From contig NZ_MSZX01000009.1 of assembly GCF_002021565.1 (NCBI RefSeq), forward strand, positions 186,717-250,716: DNA of 64,000 bases, in the 5' to 3' direction. Within the stretch, counting starts at the first letter, position 1; each line of letters opens with the position of its first letter. The notes beneath the pieces are model-generated. The model worked only from the letters and a program-made list of their open reading frames with translations, made no database searches and was not told where the DNA came from. A program made the position numbers and the translations under genes. Source of the DNA: Paenibacillus selenitireducens (GTDB lineage Bacteria; Bacillota; Bacilli; Paenibacillales; Paenibacillaceae). This document shows, piece after piece, positions 42,251-51,450 of this stretch.

Positions 42251-43387
42251 CTATATACCAAACATGCCATCTAGAAGCCGCATGGCCATGTGAAGGCTGG
42301 AGTAATCATAATGGCTTCTCCAAAGCGCTTTTGACGCCACTTTTCGCTTCAATTCCGGTTGGTCTAAATAGAGTCGCAACTGGTCCCGCATCTCCTGTGG
42401 AGTTCGGAACGTGACTACATCTTCACCAGGAAGCATAAATGCACTTAGATTGGGGTTTTCTTCGACCAGTTGGAATGCGCCGCATGCGGCCGCCTCAAAT
42501 ACTTGCTGCTGTATGGATTTCCAATTCACAATGATGTTGGCGCCGTTATAATACGCTTGTAAATCTTGATCCTTCTCTATCAAAATGATTCGTTCGTTCG
42601 CTTCCCAATCTTCACCGAGGACGAATATTTTTTTTAGCTCGCTGATTTGTTGAATAGTATCAAGATGTTCTTGACGGTATGGATAATAGTCACCGATGAG
42701 AAGGAGATCCGATTGAAATGGCTTATTCGTTATCTTTGGGGAGTACATCGTTCGATCTGCAGTTAAGGGAAGGTACACGGCGTTTTTACACCCCAGATGC
42801 TGATAGATCGGAATATTCATAATATTTTGGGTAAACACAACATCAAAATATGGCACCATGTGGCGGATCGAATCCACGACAAAATGATCACCTACATTCC
42901 ATAATGCCGTTTTTACAGATGTTTGTTGTATCGTTATCAATAGTTCATCTGACATGGGTTCTTCTTGACATATGATTAATAGTAAATCCGGGTTCATTTG
43001 AGATAAGACGGTTGGCACCTGCTCATACGTTTTCAGGACAACAACCTCTTGGACTAGAATCCTCAGTGGTTCCGTGATCAAAGGTTCCATTTGCATATCC
43101 ATCGTATTCGTGAATGGGGTTACGACCAAAATCCGCAGCTTTTTACGATCCATCAACTTTCTTCGATGTTTATCGTCTACGTAGATGTGTTGTAATACAG
43201 GAACCAGAATATGTCGCGGTTGCGCTTCTACTGTCACAGGGGCCTCAGCCGGAGGGTGGACTTGTATACGTTGATCTTGCATAACCGGAGACTTTTGTTT
43301 TTTGGACATTCCTTTGGAACGTTTCTTTTTCACGAAGCGTAAGGTTTTCCTTGTTTTTGAAGTCGTACGTTTCCATTTATTTTTCAT
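42251..43387 (-). CDS. CgeB-type glycosyltransferase, possibly for the spore surface
   Basis: About 378 residues. The first 60 are very basic (K-K-K-R-S-K-G-M-S-K-K-Q-K) and probably disordered. The rest is a GT-B-like fold with V-F-T-Q-N, Y-L-P-L-T-A-D, D-L-L-L-I-G-D-Y-Y-P-Y-R and Q-Q-V-F-E-A-A-A-C-G-A-F-Q-L-V, which match the CgeB/glycosyl transferase 1_2 group. CgeB glycosylates the spore surface in B. subtilis. The minus strand upstream contains CATAATAT, compatible with a sigma-E-type minus-10. The start at 43387 (ATG) follows GGGTG; a TTG at 43408 is also possible. Confidence 0.78.
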   Translation of the reverse strand: MKNKWKRTTSKTRKTLRFVKKKRSKGMSKKQKSPVMQDQRIQVHPPAEAPVTVEAQPRHILVPVLQHIYVDDKHRRKLMDRKKLRILVVTPFTNTMDMQMEPLITEPLRILVQEVVVLKTYEQVPTVLSQMNPDLLLIICQEEPMSDELLITIQQTSVKTALWNVGDHFVVDSIRHMVPYFDVVFTQNIMNIPIYQHLGCKNAVYLPLTADRTMYSPKITNKPFQSDLLLIGDYYPYRQEHLDTIQQISELKKIFVLGEDWEANERIILIEKDQDLQAYYNGANIIVNWKSIQQQVFEAAACGAFQLVEENPNLSAFMLPGEDVVTFRTPQEMRDQLRLYLDQPELKRKVASKALWRSHYDYSSLHMAMRLLDGMFGI

Positions 43388-43492
43388 CGTACACCCGCTG
43401 TCCCTCAAATCCTCTATTTTTTCTGTTCATATTATGAATCAGATGACATTTGTTGCAGGGCAATCGTCCGATGTGATTATAAAAAGGGCGTT

Positions 43493-44305
43493 CTATGGTG
43501 CAAAACCGGCTTGGCTCACGTACACTTGATTCTCTTGAAATTCCGATACGAACCTGTCATATACCATGCGATAGGCTTCAGGATGATACCATGCTTCTAG
43601 ATCCAATTGCTTGTATAAGGACGAAATATTCAGGTTGCGCGTTCTTTTTCCCCCACTCCCGTCACCCATGAAATAATCATCCACACAGACACGGTTCACC
43701 AATGGTTTCAGCTTTCTGGCAAAGTCGCTGCTGGACGGTAATAGAGGTGCAATAGCAGCTTGAGTAGGGATATTCGCATGAGCTAAGTCTTGTAGCGTTC
43801 TCAATCTTGCTTGGATGGGAGGCGCATAAGGAGAGAAATGCTTCCTCACCTCATCTAAATCCGTCTCCACCGTCATGCTTACGCGAACCTTATTCCCTAA
43901 TTGCTGTAAGATATCGATGTCTCTGCGAACGAGGGGGCTGCGTGTCTGTACGAGTAAGAAATCAGGCGGATCTTCTACCATCACCTCTAACAGAGATCTC
44001 GTTACCTTAGCCTGATACTCAATAGGCTGATAAGGATCTGTGCTGGATGACATGAAAATCGTTACCTTACCTTTCGCCTTCGAGCGTCGAAGCTCTTTAC
44101 GAAGAATATCGGATGCGCCATTTTTAATATCAACCCACGTCCCCCACTCTTGTCCTCGGAACAATGAGACTGGCATTTGACGTACATAACAATAGGAACA
44201 GCCAAAGGAACACCCCGTATAGGGGTTCAAGGAATGACTGTAATCGGAGAGAAATCCAGAGCCCTTATTTAATAATGTTTTTGGATTCTTCGTGATGATA
44301 TTCAT
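43493..44305 (-). CDS. Spore photoproduct lyase-like radical SAM protein (COG1533)
   Basis: About 270 residues. The cluster motif is C32-S-F-G-C36-S-Y-C39 (CxxxCxxC), preceded by N-P-Y-T-G. Y-V-R-Q-M-P-V, S-S-S-T-D-P-Y-Q-P-I-E and T-R-S-P-L-V-R-R-D are typical of the SplB-related COG1533 family. Unlike SplB itself (about 340 residues) it lacks the N-terminal domain, so direct repair of spore photoproduct is not proven. I chose the ATG at 44305 with GGGAG at 10 bases; ATGs at 44344 and 44347 overlap the preceding gene. It is next to a nucleic-acid-type 2OG-Fe(II) oxygenase gene. Confidence 0.83.
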   Translation of the reverse strand: MNIITKNPKTLLNKGSGFLSDYSHSLNPYTGCSFGCSYCYVRQMPVSLFRGQEWGTWVDIKNGASDILRKELRRSKAKGKVTIFMSSSTDPYQPIEYQAKVTRSLLEVMVEDPPDFLLVQTRSPLVRRDIDILQQLGNKVRVSMTVETDLDEVRKHFSPYAPPIQARLRTLQDLAHANIPTQAAIAPLLPSSSDFARKLKPLVNRVCVDDYFMGDGSGGKRTRNLNISSLYKQLDLEAWYHPEAYRMVYDRFVSEFQENQVYVSQAGFAP

Positions 44306-44333
44306 CTGGACCGTTCTCCCTTCTTGCCGTGTT

Positions 44334-45047
44334 TTATTTTGCATCATGAAAAATGATCCCCAGACTATAACGTATTCCAGATGTAATTGTACTTACGCCG
44401 TGTCTGAGCGTTGTTCGATAGTATCCTCTCGTGCCCAATACTGGACGATGATTCGTAGGAAAGATTAATCCAGCACCTTGCTCCAATGTTAACACATGGC
44501 CACGGCTTTGCGCTCTTGGTCGCTGCTCTACAAGCATAAACTCGCCGCCCGTATAATCGATCTCTTTCCAATTTAACGCGAACACAACTTGGAACGGAAA
44601 GTATACCTCACCATAGAGATCCTGATGGAGACAATTATACCCTCCTTCAACATATTTAAGAATCAACGGTGTAGATCTTGTCTGGCCTTGAAGGTGACAT
44701 GTATGGAGAAATTGCTGTAGTGTTTCAGGATAGATCGCATCCCGCCCGGATTGATTCAACCATCGATTCGCAGTCATAGCAAGCGGTGGATAGAACCCTT
44801 CGCGAAGCTGTTGCAGAATTTCCGGCAGCGGCGCTTGGAAGTATTTGTACTCTCCAACTCCGAACCGATACCTTGACATATCAATGGTACTGCGAAAGTG
44901 CCTTTCTTCCTCATACATCGCCATGATATCTTGGCATTGGTCTTGATCAAGAATCGACGGGAACGTTACGTACCCCTGCTCATCCAATGACTGTTGCATG
45001 CGCTCCCAATCCAAAGACTTGATTTTCTTCATCAGGGTATTCGACAT
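44334..45047 (-). CDS. 2OG-Fe(II) oxygenase, PF09859/COG3826 type
   Basis: A 237-residue double-stranded beta-helix enzyme. Iron ligands are H141 and D143 in CLHQDLYG and H216 in LRHGVS; R226 in G-I-R-Y-S-L-G-I-I-F-H-D would bind 2-oxoglutarate. F-R-S-T-I-D-M-S-R-Y-R-F-G-V-G-E-Y and G-G-E-F-M-L-V-E-Q-R-P-R-A-Q-S-R are recognisable landmarks of COG3826, a family predicted by others to act on nucleic acids. AGGAG precedes the ATG at 45047. The SPL-like gene begins 28 bases after the stop, so they are probably co-expressed. Confidence 0.85.
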   Translation of the reverse strand: MSNTLMKKIKSLDWERMQQSLDEQGYVTFPSILDQDQCQDIMAMYEEERHFRSTIDMSRYRFGVGEYKYFQAPLPEILQQLREGFYPPLAMTANRWLNQSGRDAIYPETLQQFLHTCHLQGQTRSTPLILKYVEGGYNCLHQDLYGEVYFPFQVVFALNWKEIDYTGGEFMLVEQRPRAQSRGHVLTLEQGAGLIFPTNHRPVLGTRGYYRTTLRHGVSTITSGIRYSLGIIFHDAK

Positions 45048-45253
45048 GTCATCTCACTCCTATCGAGTAATCAAATAATAACTATCACCCAGTATACCCT
45101 CGACATCAGCCACCTGTATCTTTATTCGAATGAAATAGCAAGATTTCGATAATAAACGCCAAGGAATACAGCGATTAATGAATAAAAGAATCCACGTAAG
45201 CAACAATTAATGATAGAATATGTTCGTATAGATTATTGAAAGGCGGGACAACA

Positions 45254-46015
45254 ATGCAGTATTCATTCATCATTCACCCATCCACATATCAAAGCTTCAA
45301 TCATGAGGATGAAATCATAGAACAATGCAAACAGTGGGGTCTGATATCAGAAAAGGCGACCAAGTTGAAGGCATTTTACTACAGAGGGAACGGATTAGAT
45401 GTTCCTTGCCGAATTGTTGGATTCGTGGATAACCAGTCAGCGGTCATTAAATTAGAGAATCAACAATTACACTGCATCCATCCTTCTTATCTCAAGGAAA
45501 TGCAAGCATCGACCTTTGGACAGAAGACTTCTGCAGTATCCGATGTGCAGGTGGATGCAGAGCCGACAGTGACGGATCTGAAACCAACAGAATCCGCGCA
45601 AGAACCAATGAATGAAGCCTTGCCCTTAATCGTAGAGATCATTGCAGAAGATCCAATCGTCGAGACACCTATCCTCGAGCAGCCGAAAAAAGGGAAAGCG
45701 AAGAAAGAAAAAGCACCCAAGCTTGAGCTCCCTGAGGAAAAAGTCAAAATGACGGCAACGGTCAAAGAATTCACGACCGTACCGAATAACTTCTCAGATA
45801 ATGATGACGAAGTCATTATATATGAAGCGGTATCCATAGAAGAACCTGCATTAGAGATAGGCGATGCTTGGTCCAGCCATAGCGCGACGATGAAGAAGCT
45901 GGAACTGGAGATCGGAGACACGATTACGTTCGAAGCCAAAATTGTAGCGAAGAAATTGACCAAGCATCCTGTTCCTTACAAAATCAACAATCCTTCTAAA
46001 ATCCAAAAGCAATAA
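45254..46015 (+). CDS. Two-domain hypothetical protein with a Lys/Glu-rich linker
   Basis: A 253-residue cytoplasmic protein I do not recognise. Residues 1-75 are a compact domain (F-I-I-H-P-S-T-Y to C-I-H-P-S-Y-L-K-E). A charged, low-complexity linker follows to about 150 (K-K-G-K-A-K-K-E-K). The end (E-I-G-D-T-I-T-F-E-A-K-I-V-A-K-K) looks like a small beta-barrel with K-I-N-N-P-S-K-I, compatible with an OB-like nucleic-acid-binding fold, but this is only a shape argument. The ATG at 45254 has AAAGGCGGG upstream; an ATG at 45236 precedes the ribosome site and is unlikely. Confidence 0.6.
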   Translation: MQYSFIIHPSTYQSFNHEDEIIEQCKQWGLISEKATKLKAFYYRGNGLDVPCRIVGFVDNQSAVIKLENQQLHCIHPSYLKEMQASTFGQKTSAVSDVQVDAEPTVTDLKPTESAQEPMNEALPLIVEIIAEDPIVETPILEQPKKGKAKKEKAPKLELPEEKVKMTATVKEFTTVPNNFSDNDDEVIIYEAVSIEEPALEIGDAWSSHSATMKKLELEIGDTITFEAKIVAKKLTKHPVPYKINNPSKIQKQ

Positions 46016-46033
46016 ACGGTTCTACTGCATGGC

Positions 46034-46067
46034 AAAAGCACCCTTCAAAAAGAGGGTGCTTTTTTTT
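46034..46067 (+). terminator. Terminator after the two-domain hypothetical gene
   Basis: AAAAGCACCCT (46034-46044) pairs with AGGGTGCTTTT (46053-46063), followed by more T. Confidence 0.9.
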
Positions 46068-46143
46068 ACCACATCAGACTGTACATTGGAGATCTTCTCC
46101 ATCTCGATCCTTAATTCATTTATAAATAGGCTTTTACTTCGGA

Positions 46144-46602
46144 CTACATCAAGGTAATGCCGAAAGTTGATCCTGCCTCACCAGCAAATACAATCGTTCC
46201 ATTCTTAGGCAGCTTCACTTCGTTTTTGCCACTGATGACAGTGTAGTTCACACATGCTCCCTGCTCATCGTATACAACAAAGGCACCCTTTGCCGGCATC
46301 TCAATGCTCATCGTCTTGCCGGCAGCCGCTGCAGGAACGGTATACCATTTAGCAAGTCCATCACCTTTCAAGGTGACCGTAGACTGTTTCCCCTTATATA
46401 GCGGCTTGACTTGTTCCTCACTTACAAACAAGCTTCCAGCAGTTTCAAGGTACTCGATACCATCCTTCGTGTAGAAACGGAATCCCAACAAATCCCGCCC
46501 TCCCATCGCTGGAATTTGAAGTTGGCTCTCTGCCGTATTAGGGCTTGTAATTTTCTTATCGAGCAGATAACCCGGGATATCGTCCGTGCGGTCAATCTGC
46601 AT
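46144..46602 (-). pseudogene. C-terminal fragment of the split serine hydrolase
   Basis: A 152-residue frame that starts 8 bases after the stop of the serine hydrolase. Its frame stays open leftward through C-E-L-R-P-T before the ATG, and it has no ribosome site. The content (D-I-P-G-Y-L-L-D-K-K-I, then beta-rich repeats) is what I would expect at the end of the same extracytoplasmic hydrolase. One missing base near 46603-46625 would explain the break. It is either a real pseudogene, a recent frameshift, or a sequencing error. Confidence 0.65.
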
Positions 46603-46610
46603 TGTAGGTC

Positions 46611-48188
46611 TCAGTTCACAGGATAATACGTTTTACCTTCCCGCTTCACCCAAGCGTCTGCGGTCTCTTGAGATAACTTATGGTCTTCCAACTTCTCGGC
46701 CGCATAGTGTGACATAGCCATTTGTCCAAGACCCGGAACGGTCAAATATTCTCTATCCCATAAGTAGGTGCGTCCATTCTTCTCCGTCACGAAGCTGATT
46801 TTTGAGCTGCCATTCTCGCTGACAAAGGTTCCGTCTGAAGTATACACAAACTTCTGTTCTGGAGTGATTGGTACGAGCGGATTAGATAAGGACAGTTCTC
46901 CATTCTTATTGACCGCAACCTGAAGCTGTTGATTCGTAGTACCATAATAGCCAGCGTATTTCATGACGTCTTCAGGCATGGCAGCCTTGACTGGCTTACC
47001 GAACGACTTTTCCGCTTTGATCTCTTTGATTGTACCCTTCTCTTTCATCGTTTGAAGCAGCAACTCGCTCGCAAGCAGCTCATTCGTTGAGCTGGAACCG
47101 CCTGAGGACAGCACAGCTGCAGCCATGTCCTGCTCCGGAAGCACAACGAGGGAAGCATGATACAAAATGGTGTCCCCTCCTTTGACCAGGGCCTTCATTC
47201 CGTAATCATTGAACGGAAACAGCCGCACACTATCCCAGCCAAGCCCGTAATCAAACGAATTGTCCGCTTCTTTAGGCCACAAGCCCTTTTTGTATTCCTC
47301 CTGCTCCATGGCACGAACCGAATTGTCAGAGAGGATACCATCTACTTGTCTCGTAAAAATTTGCGAGAATCGCACTAGATCCTCAGCCGTGGAATAGATT
47401 CCTCCCGTTCCAATCACGTTGACCGTCTCGTTCGGAAGCTGTCCTTGATAAGTAGGAAAATAAAGAGCAGCCATCTTGTCAGCTTCCAGTACATCTTGCG
47501 ATGTCTTCGTATCGTTCATTTCTAATGGTTTAGTAATATATTGATGAATGAATGCGGTAAAATCCAAACCGCTTACTCTCTCTACAAGAATTTCAGCCAG
47601 CGTAAATCCATCGTTGCAATAGACGGAGAATGCCCCCGGGTCCGCCTTCAAGCTCTGGGTGGACAATTGTTGCAGCAGCGTATCATGCGCATGCGTGTCA
47701 TTATCCTCGAATAAAAAAGCACCTCCAAGGCTGGACCCTTGCAACCCGGAAGAGTGGTTTAACAACATACGTGGGGTAATTTGCTTGTATCGTTCATCTT
47801 TCATTTTGAAATCAGTTATGTACTGAACTAAGGGAGTATCCAGGTTGATCTTCCCATCGTCTACCAATTTCATGACAGCAGCGGTCGTAAACACTTTACT
47901 CGTTGATCCGATGCCATACATCGTATCTTTGGTCAGCGGCTTTTTCCCTTCCATATCATTCTGGCCAGCATGACCCGACAATGTTATCTTGCCGTTGTCA
48001 ATCAGCGCATACTGGACGCTTGTCGTACCATAATTTTTAGTAAGCAGCGTCGCCTTCTCTGAAGCAATCTTCTCCAGTCCTTGGTTTGAGATAGCAGCAT
48101 TGCTGCTAGTGGATGCCATTGCCGCTGTCGGAATAAGCAGCATCAGCGCGAGCGTGACAGTTAACATCCATGATAATCTTTTATTCAT
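46611..48188 (-). CDS. Exported serine hydrolase (beta-lactamase class C-like), frameshifted at the C-terminus
   Basis: A 525-residue protein with a signal peptide (M-N-K-R-L-S-W to A-M-A-S). The catalytic motif is S95-T-S-K98, then Y-C-N as Y-x-N. L-N-H-S-S-G-L-Q and A-A-V-L-S-S-G-G are family landmarks. The catalytic domain is complete, so the product could be active even though the C-terminal beta-rich region runs on in another frame at 46144-46602. Likely substrates are cell-wall peptides or secreted esters; B. subtilis PbpE/PbpX-like roles are possible. It is a single transcription unit with its own promoter region of about 200 bases. Confidence 0.83.
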   Translation of the reverse strand: MNKRLSWMLTVTLALMLLIPTAAMASTSSNAAISNQGLEKIASEKATLLTKNYGTTSVQYALIDNGKITLSGHAGQNDMEGKKPLTKDTMYGIGSTSKVFTTAAVMKLVDDGKINLDTPLVQYITDFKMKDERYKQITPRMLLNHSSGLQGSSLGGAFLFEDNDTHAHDTLLQQLSTQSLKADPGAFSVYCNDGFTLAEILVERVSGLDFTAFIHQYITKPLEMNDTKTSQDVLEADKMAALYFPTYQGQLPNETVNVIGTGGIYSTAEDLVRFSQIFTRQVDGILSDNSVRAMEQEEYKKGLWPKEADNSFDYGLGWDSVRLFPFNDYGMKALVKGGDTILYHASLVVLPEQDMAAAVLSSGGSSSTNELLASELLLQTMKEKGTIKEIKAEKSFGKPVKAAMPEDVMKYAGYYGTTNQQLQVAVNKNGELSLSNPLVPITPEQKFVYTSDGTFVSENGSSKISFVTEKNGRTYLWDREYLTVPGLGQMAMSHYAAEKLEDHKLSQETADAWVKREGKTYYPVN

Positions 48189-48398
48189 TAAAATACCTCC
48201 TTATTATGAATCTATCATATAGTACGATTTACCAACTGAAATGGTTCAACTGATGTATACAAATATCCCCTGAATTTTATGCACGCAAAAAAGCTCACTC
48301 CTCCTCATCATGCAAGTTGGAATAAGCTTTCAACAATTCATTTCTTCTACCTTTTTTTGAAATGACGATACCAAGGGATGAACGAACAGTCTGCTTAA

Positions 48399-49382
48399 TT
48401 ATTTATCGTTTGGATAGACAAGTCCGATTTTCCCACGCACTTGATCCATCACGAGCATGGTTGAATACGAATTTTGGTGAGAGTTCAAGTCAGATTCAAG
48501 CTTTCCTTGTTGAATTAATCCCATAAATTCTACCACTTCATAATACATCGGCGGATGCGGTTGATCGACGGATATCACTTCGCTTCTACCGTCTTTATAG
48601 CGAATTTCCACCTTTTCCGGTGTATGGATTTTATCGATGATGATGCTGCCTAATTCCCCTTGGATTTCACAAGGCAGATACGAATTTGAGATTTTGGAAT
48701 ACATGACGACAGCTTCTTTATCTTCATAGCGCATGATGACACTGCCTTCTCCATCTACCCCGGATTCAAGCATCACACTTGTCGCTTCTACTTGGTTAGG
48801 TTCTCCGATGAGGGTAATCAGCGGATAGATGCAATACACCCCTAAATCCATTAATGCGCCATTGGCGAACTTCGGATTGAACGCGTTCAAGATAATGCCT
48901 TCTTTGTACTTATCATAACGTGATGAGTATTGACAATAACTTGCGAAATACTTCCGGATTGTCCCAATTTTATGTAAATGGTCTTGAATCTTCTTGAAAT
49001 TCGGCAGCAATGTGGGTTTCATGGCCTCCATCAGCACAACTTGATGTTGGTTAGCAGCGGCAATCATTCGTTTCACTTCACTTGCATTCGCCGCAAGAGG
49101 TTTCTCGCACAAAACATGCTTACCATGCGCTAAAAATTGAATGGCTTGCTCCGCATGATAGGTGTTAGGTGTCGCAATATATACAGCGTCAATATCTTGG
49201 CTTAATGCCATTTCTTCTAAGTCAGTGAAAATCTTGCTCACACCATAATTACCTGCAAATTCGGCAGCACGCTCACTCGTACGAGAGAATACTGCGGCAA
49301 GCTCAAATCCCTCAGCACCCATTGCACCTTCGAGAAATTGCTCTGTAATCCAATTTGTTCCTATAACTCCAAAACGAACCAT
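48399..49382 (-). CDS. Gfo/Idh/MocA-family oxidoreductase
   Basis: A 327-residue NAD(P)-dependent dehydrogenase. The Rossmann start V-R-F-G-V-I-G-T-N-W-I, the A-V-Y-I-A-T-P-N strand and the catalytic H-V-L-C-E-K-P-L (Lys in EKP) are clear. The C-terminal domain has G-A-L-M-D-L-G-V-Y-C-I-Y-P. It would oxidise or reduce a sugar or cyclitol. The ATG at 49382 is the only reasonable start; the ribosome site is weak (GAGGTAAATGACAT ahead of ATG). No sugar pathway genes lie next to it. Confidence 0.88.
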   Translation of the reverse strand: MVRFGVIGTNWITEQFLEGAMGAEGFELAAVFSRTSERAAEFAGNYGVSKIFTDLEEMALSQDIDAVYIATPNTYHAEQAIQFLAHGKHVLCEKPLAANASEVKRMIAAANQHQVVLMEAMKPTLLPNFKKIQDHLHKIGTIRKYFASYCQYSSRYDKYKEGIILNAFNPKFANGALMDLGVYCIYPLITLIGEPNQVEATSVMLESGVDGEGSVIMRYEDKEAVVMYSKISNSYLPCEIQGELGSIIIDKIHTPEKVEIRYKDGRSEVISVDQPHPPMYYEVVEFMGLIQQGKLESDLNSHQNSYSTMLVMDQVRGKIGLVYPNDK

Positions 49383-49482
49383 ATGTCATTTACCTCATTT
49401 CATCATGTCATAGAGATATTATACCGTTTTTAACGGGATTGATCTATCTACAACAAGCCAACCCTTCTATTTCTTTCAATAT

Positions 49483-49527
49483 AAAAAAACCAACCCAACA
49501 GCGTTTGATTACGCCATCAGATTGGTT
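49483..49527 (-). terminator. Terminator after the GIY-YIG-like gene
   Basis: AACCAACCCAACAGCG (49488-49503) and CGCCATCAGATTGGTT (49512-49527) form a 16-bp stem with several G-U pairs, followed by seven T on the minus strand. Confidence 0.72.
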
Positions 49528-49544
49528 CTGATCATCATATGAAT

Positions 49545-49868
49545 TTAGATGGTAGGAGTTGCATTGTTTTTGATCAAATTGTAGACTGGATTTCCTTCGG
49601 TGAGCACTAATTTTTCTTCCTCATCACGCACATCTGGGTTCAGCTCAACCACATATCGATAGTTGATCGCGTGTTCAAGGAGATACGGTGCTTCCCCATT
49701 CAGAAAATCAAGGTAACGATCTTTTAAATTGGTCGTCTGCTCCACATAGAGCACTTTATACATCCGATTCTCCTGCTGCTTGCTTAAGAATACGAATAAA
49801 CCCTCTTCACTCGGAATCAACTCGGCAGATTCAGGTGCAAATTTCAATACTTTTGACCAGTTAGCCAT
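49545..49868 (-). CDS. Small protein resembling a degenerate GIY-YIG domain
   Basis: A 107-residue protein. E-G-L-F-V-F-L followed about 12 residues later by Y-K-V-L-Y-V-E-Q-T-T-N-L-K-D-R matches the order of a GIY-YIG nuclease (GIY reads GLF, YIG reads YVE). E-G-N-P-V-Y-N near the end corresponds to the Glu and Asn-containing final element. The key Tyr and Gly residues are partly replaced, so nuclease activity is doubtful. It precedes the dioxygenase gene region on the same strand but has its own terminator. Confidence 0.6.
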   Translation of the reverse strand: MANWSKVLKFAPESAELIPSEEGLFVFLSKQQENRMYKVLYVEQTTNLKDRYLDFLNGEAPYLLEHAINYRYVVELNPDVRDEEEKLVLTEGNPVYNLIKNNATPTI

Positions 49869-49904
49869 AGACTACACCTCTTTCATGAAAGAATAATAGA
49901 ACTC

Positions 49905-50678
49905 TTATAATTGCAATGACAAATAACTAAGCAATCCTGTGTAATCCCTGTAAATAACCTTGGAAGCATGATTAGGGTCTGCACTTCCTAATGCAATCAA
50001 TAAAGGTACAAAATGCTCAGGGGTAGGCACCGCAAGGGCAGCATGGGGTGCTTCTTCCGCATAATTGAACAAGGTTTCATAATCTTTGTTTTCAATTTTA
50101 TCAATAATCCAATCATCAAACTCCAATGCCCACGCTTCTGTCACTTCACTGTGCAAACTCAAATTATGAACGGTTACCCCGCTGCCGATAATGAGAATGC
50201 CTTCGTCCTGTAATTCGCGAATGGCTTGACCAATCTTATATTGATCTCTGGCTGAAAGATTCGGATTCACAGAGAGCTGAACGACAGGCGTTGACGCTTC
50301 AGAATCAAATTGTTTCAACAATGACCATGTTCCATGGTCTAAACCACGGACGGGATCTAAGTCGCTCGCGATCCCTTGTTCTTGAAGAAGATGCGAAATT
50401 CTCGCTGCAAGTTCTTTGTTTCCTTTTGCGGGATACTCTACCTCAAACAATTCATCCATCCACCATGGGCCAAAATCATGGACGGTATCATGAGGCCCAT
50501 CCGTGAACGTAATTCGCGTATTTCCATCTACTTCCCAATGAGCTGTAAATACGACAAAAGCTTTTGGTTTCGCGGGCAGCTTATCGGCGAACTCTCTCAG
50601 GAACTGTGTGTACTCATTCTCTTGGATTGCAATGAGCGGTGAGCCGTGCGCAAGAAATAATACTGGTGATTTAGACAT
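49905..50678 (-). CDS. ygiD: Extradiol dioxygenase, LigB/DODA type (YgiD-like)
   Basis: A 257-residue class III extradiol ring-cleaving dioxygenase. Metal and catalytic residues sit in F-L-A-H-G-S-P, V-F-T-A-H-W-E and G-L-D-H-G-T-W-S-L-L; H-A-A-L-A-V-P-T-P-E-H closes the site. The E. coli relative YgiD opens L-DOPA-type catechols in vitro. The ATG at 50678 has GGAAAGGG upstream; the frame extends 30 bases further and overlaps the ABC transporter stop. It lies 19 bases after the amino acid transporter ATPase gene and is probably transcribed with it. Confidence 0.88.
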   Translation of the reverse strand: MSKSPVLFLAHGSPLIAIQENEYTQFLREFADKLPAKPKAFVVFTAHWEVDGNTRITFTDGPHDTVHDFGPWWMDELFEVEYPAKGNKELAARISHLLQEQGIASDLDPVRGLDHGTWSLLKQFDSEASTPVVQLSVNPNLSARDQYKIGQAIRELQDEGILIIGSGVTVHNLSLHSEVTEAWALEFDDWIIDKIENKDYETLFNYAEEAPHAALAVPTPEHFVPLLIALGSADPNHASKVIYRDYTGLLSYLSLQL

Positions 50679-50697
50679 ACGAACACCCTTTCCATAT

Positions 50698-51450
50698 TTA
50701 TATTTCATAATTGAAAGGCAGATTTACACGAGCGAGAAATTGCTTGGTGCGCTCGTTTTTGGGCTGCCTAAAAACCTCTTCAGGAGTCCCTTCCTCAACA
50801 ATAGAACCTTCTTCGAAGAAGACGACCCGATCTGCAATTTCCCTCACAAAACTCATTTCATGAGAGACGATAATCATGGTGCGACCTTCTTTGGCTGCGG
50901 CCCGGATGACGGCTAATACCTCACCTACCATTTCCGGATCGAGTGCTGAGGTGGGTTCATCGAAAAGAATCACTTTCGGATTTAGCGCAAGCGCACGTGC
51001 AATCCCTACGCGTTGCTGCTGTCCGCCCGAGAGTTCACGAGGATAATAATCCTTACGATCATGGAGACCAACATGATCCAGATAGGTATTCGCCGTCACA
51101 CGAGCTTCTTTCTCATTCATCTTCTGTACCGTGACGAGTCCCTCCATTACATTCTCAACAGCTGTCTTATACTTAAGCAAATTGAACTGTTGAAAGACCA
51201 TGGCTGTATTTCGACGCAGGTATAGAATATCTCGCTTCGATGCTTTGGTTACATCGACGGTGAAATCATCCAGCGCGATCACACCTGATTGGGGCGTCTC
51301 TAGAAAGTCTATGCAACGCAATAGGGTAGATTTACCTGAACCGGATGGTCCGATAATTGCAATGACCTGTCCGTCTTCTACAGTAAGATTTACGTCTTTT
51401 ACCACGTGATGTTTACCGAATTTCTTGTGCAAGCCTTTGATTTGGATCAT
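50698..51450 (-). CDS. Polar amino acid ABC importer, ATP-binding protein
   Basis: A 250-residue ATPase. Walker A is GPSGSGKST, the signature [15 protein letters not shown] and Walker [16 protein letters not shown], the standard pattern of GlnQ/TcyN/HisP-type ATPases. AAAGGAG lies 11 bases before the ATG at 51450, which is inside the permease gene: the two frames overlap by 38 bases. It works with the permease and lipoprotein encoded upstream. The substrate class (polar amino acid, perhaps cystine) is inferred from family alone. Confidence 0.9.
   Translation of the reverse strand: MIQIKGLHKKFGKHHVVKDVNLTVEDGQVIAIIGPSGSGKSTLLRCIDFLETPQSGVIALDDFTVDVTKASKRDILYLRRNTAMVFQQFNLLKYKTAVENVMEGLVTVQKMNEKEARVTANTYLDHVGLHDRKDYYPRELSGGQQQRVGIARALALNPKVILFDEPTSALDPEMVGEVLAVIRAAAKEGRTMIIVSHEMSFVREIADRVVFFEEGSIVEEGTPEEVFRQPKNERTKQFLARVNLPFNYEI

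Noticed and set aside
45487-45963. A Ser-rich 158-codon minus-strand frame opposite the two-domain hypothetical gene
   Set aside because: Its Ser/Phe-rich content mirrors the Lys/Glu-rich linker on the sense strand; the sense gene has the ribosome site and terminator.
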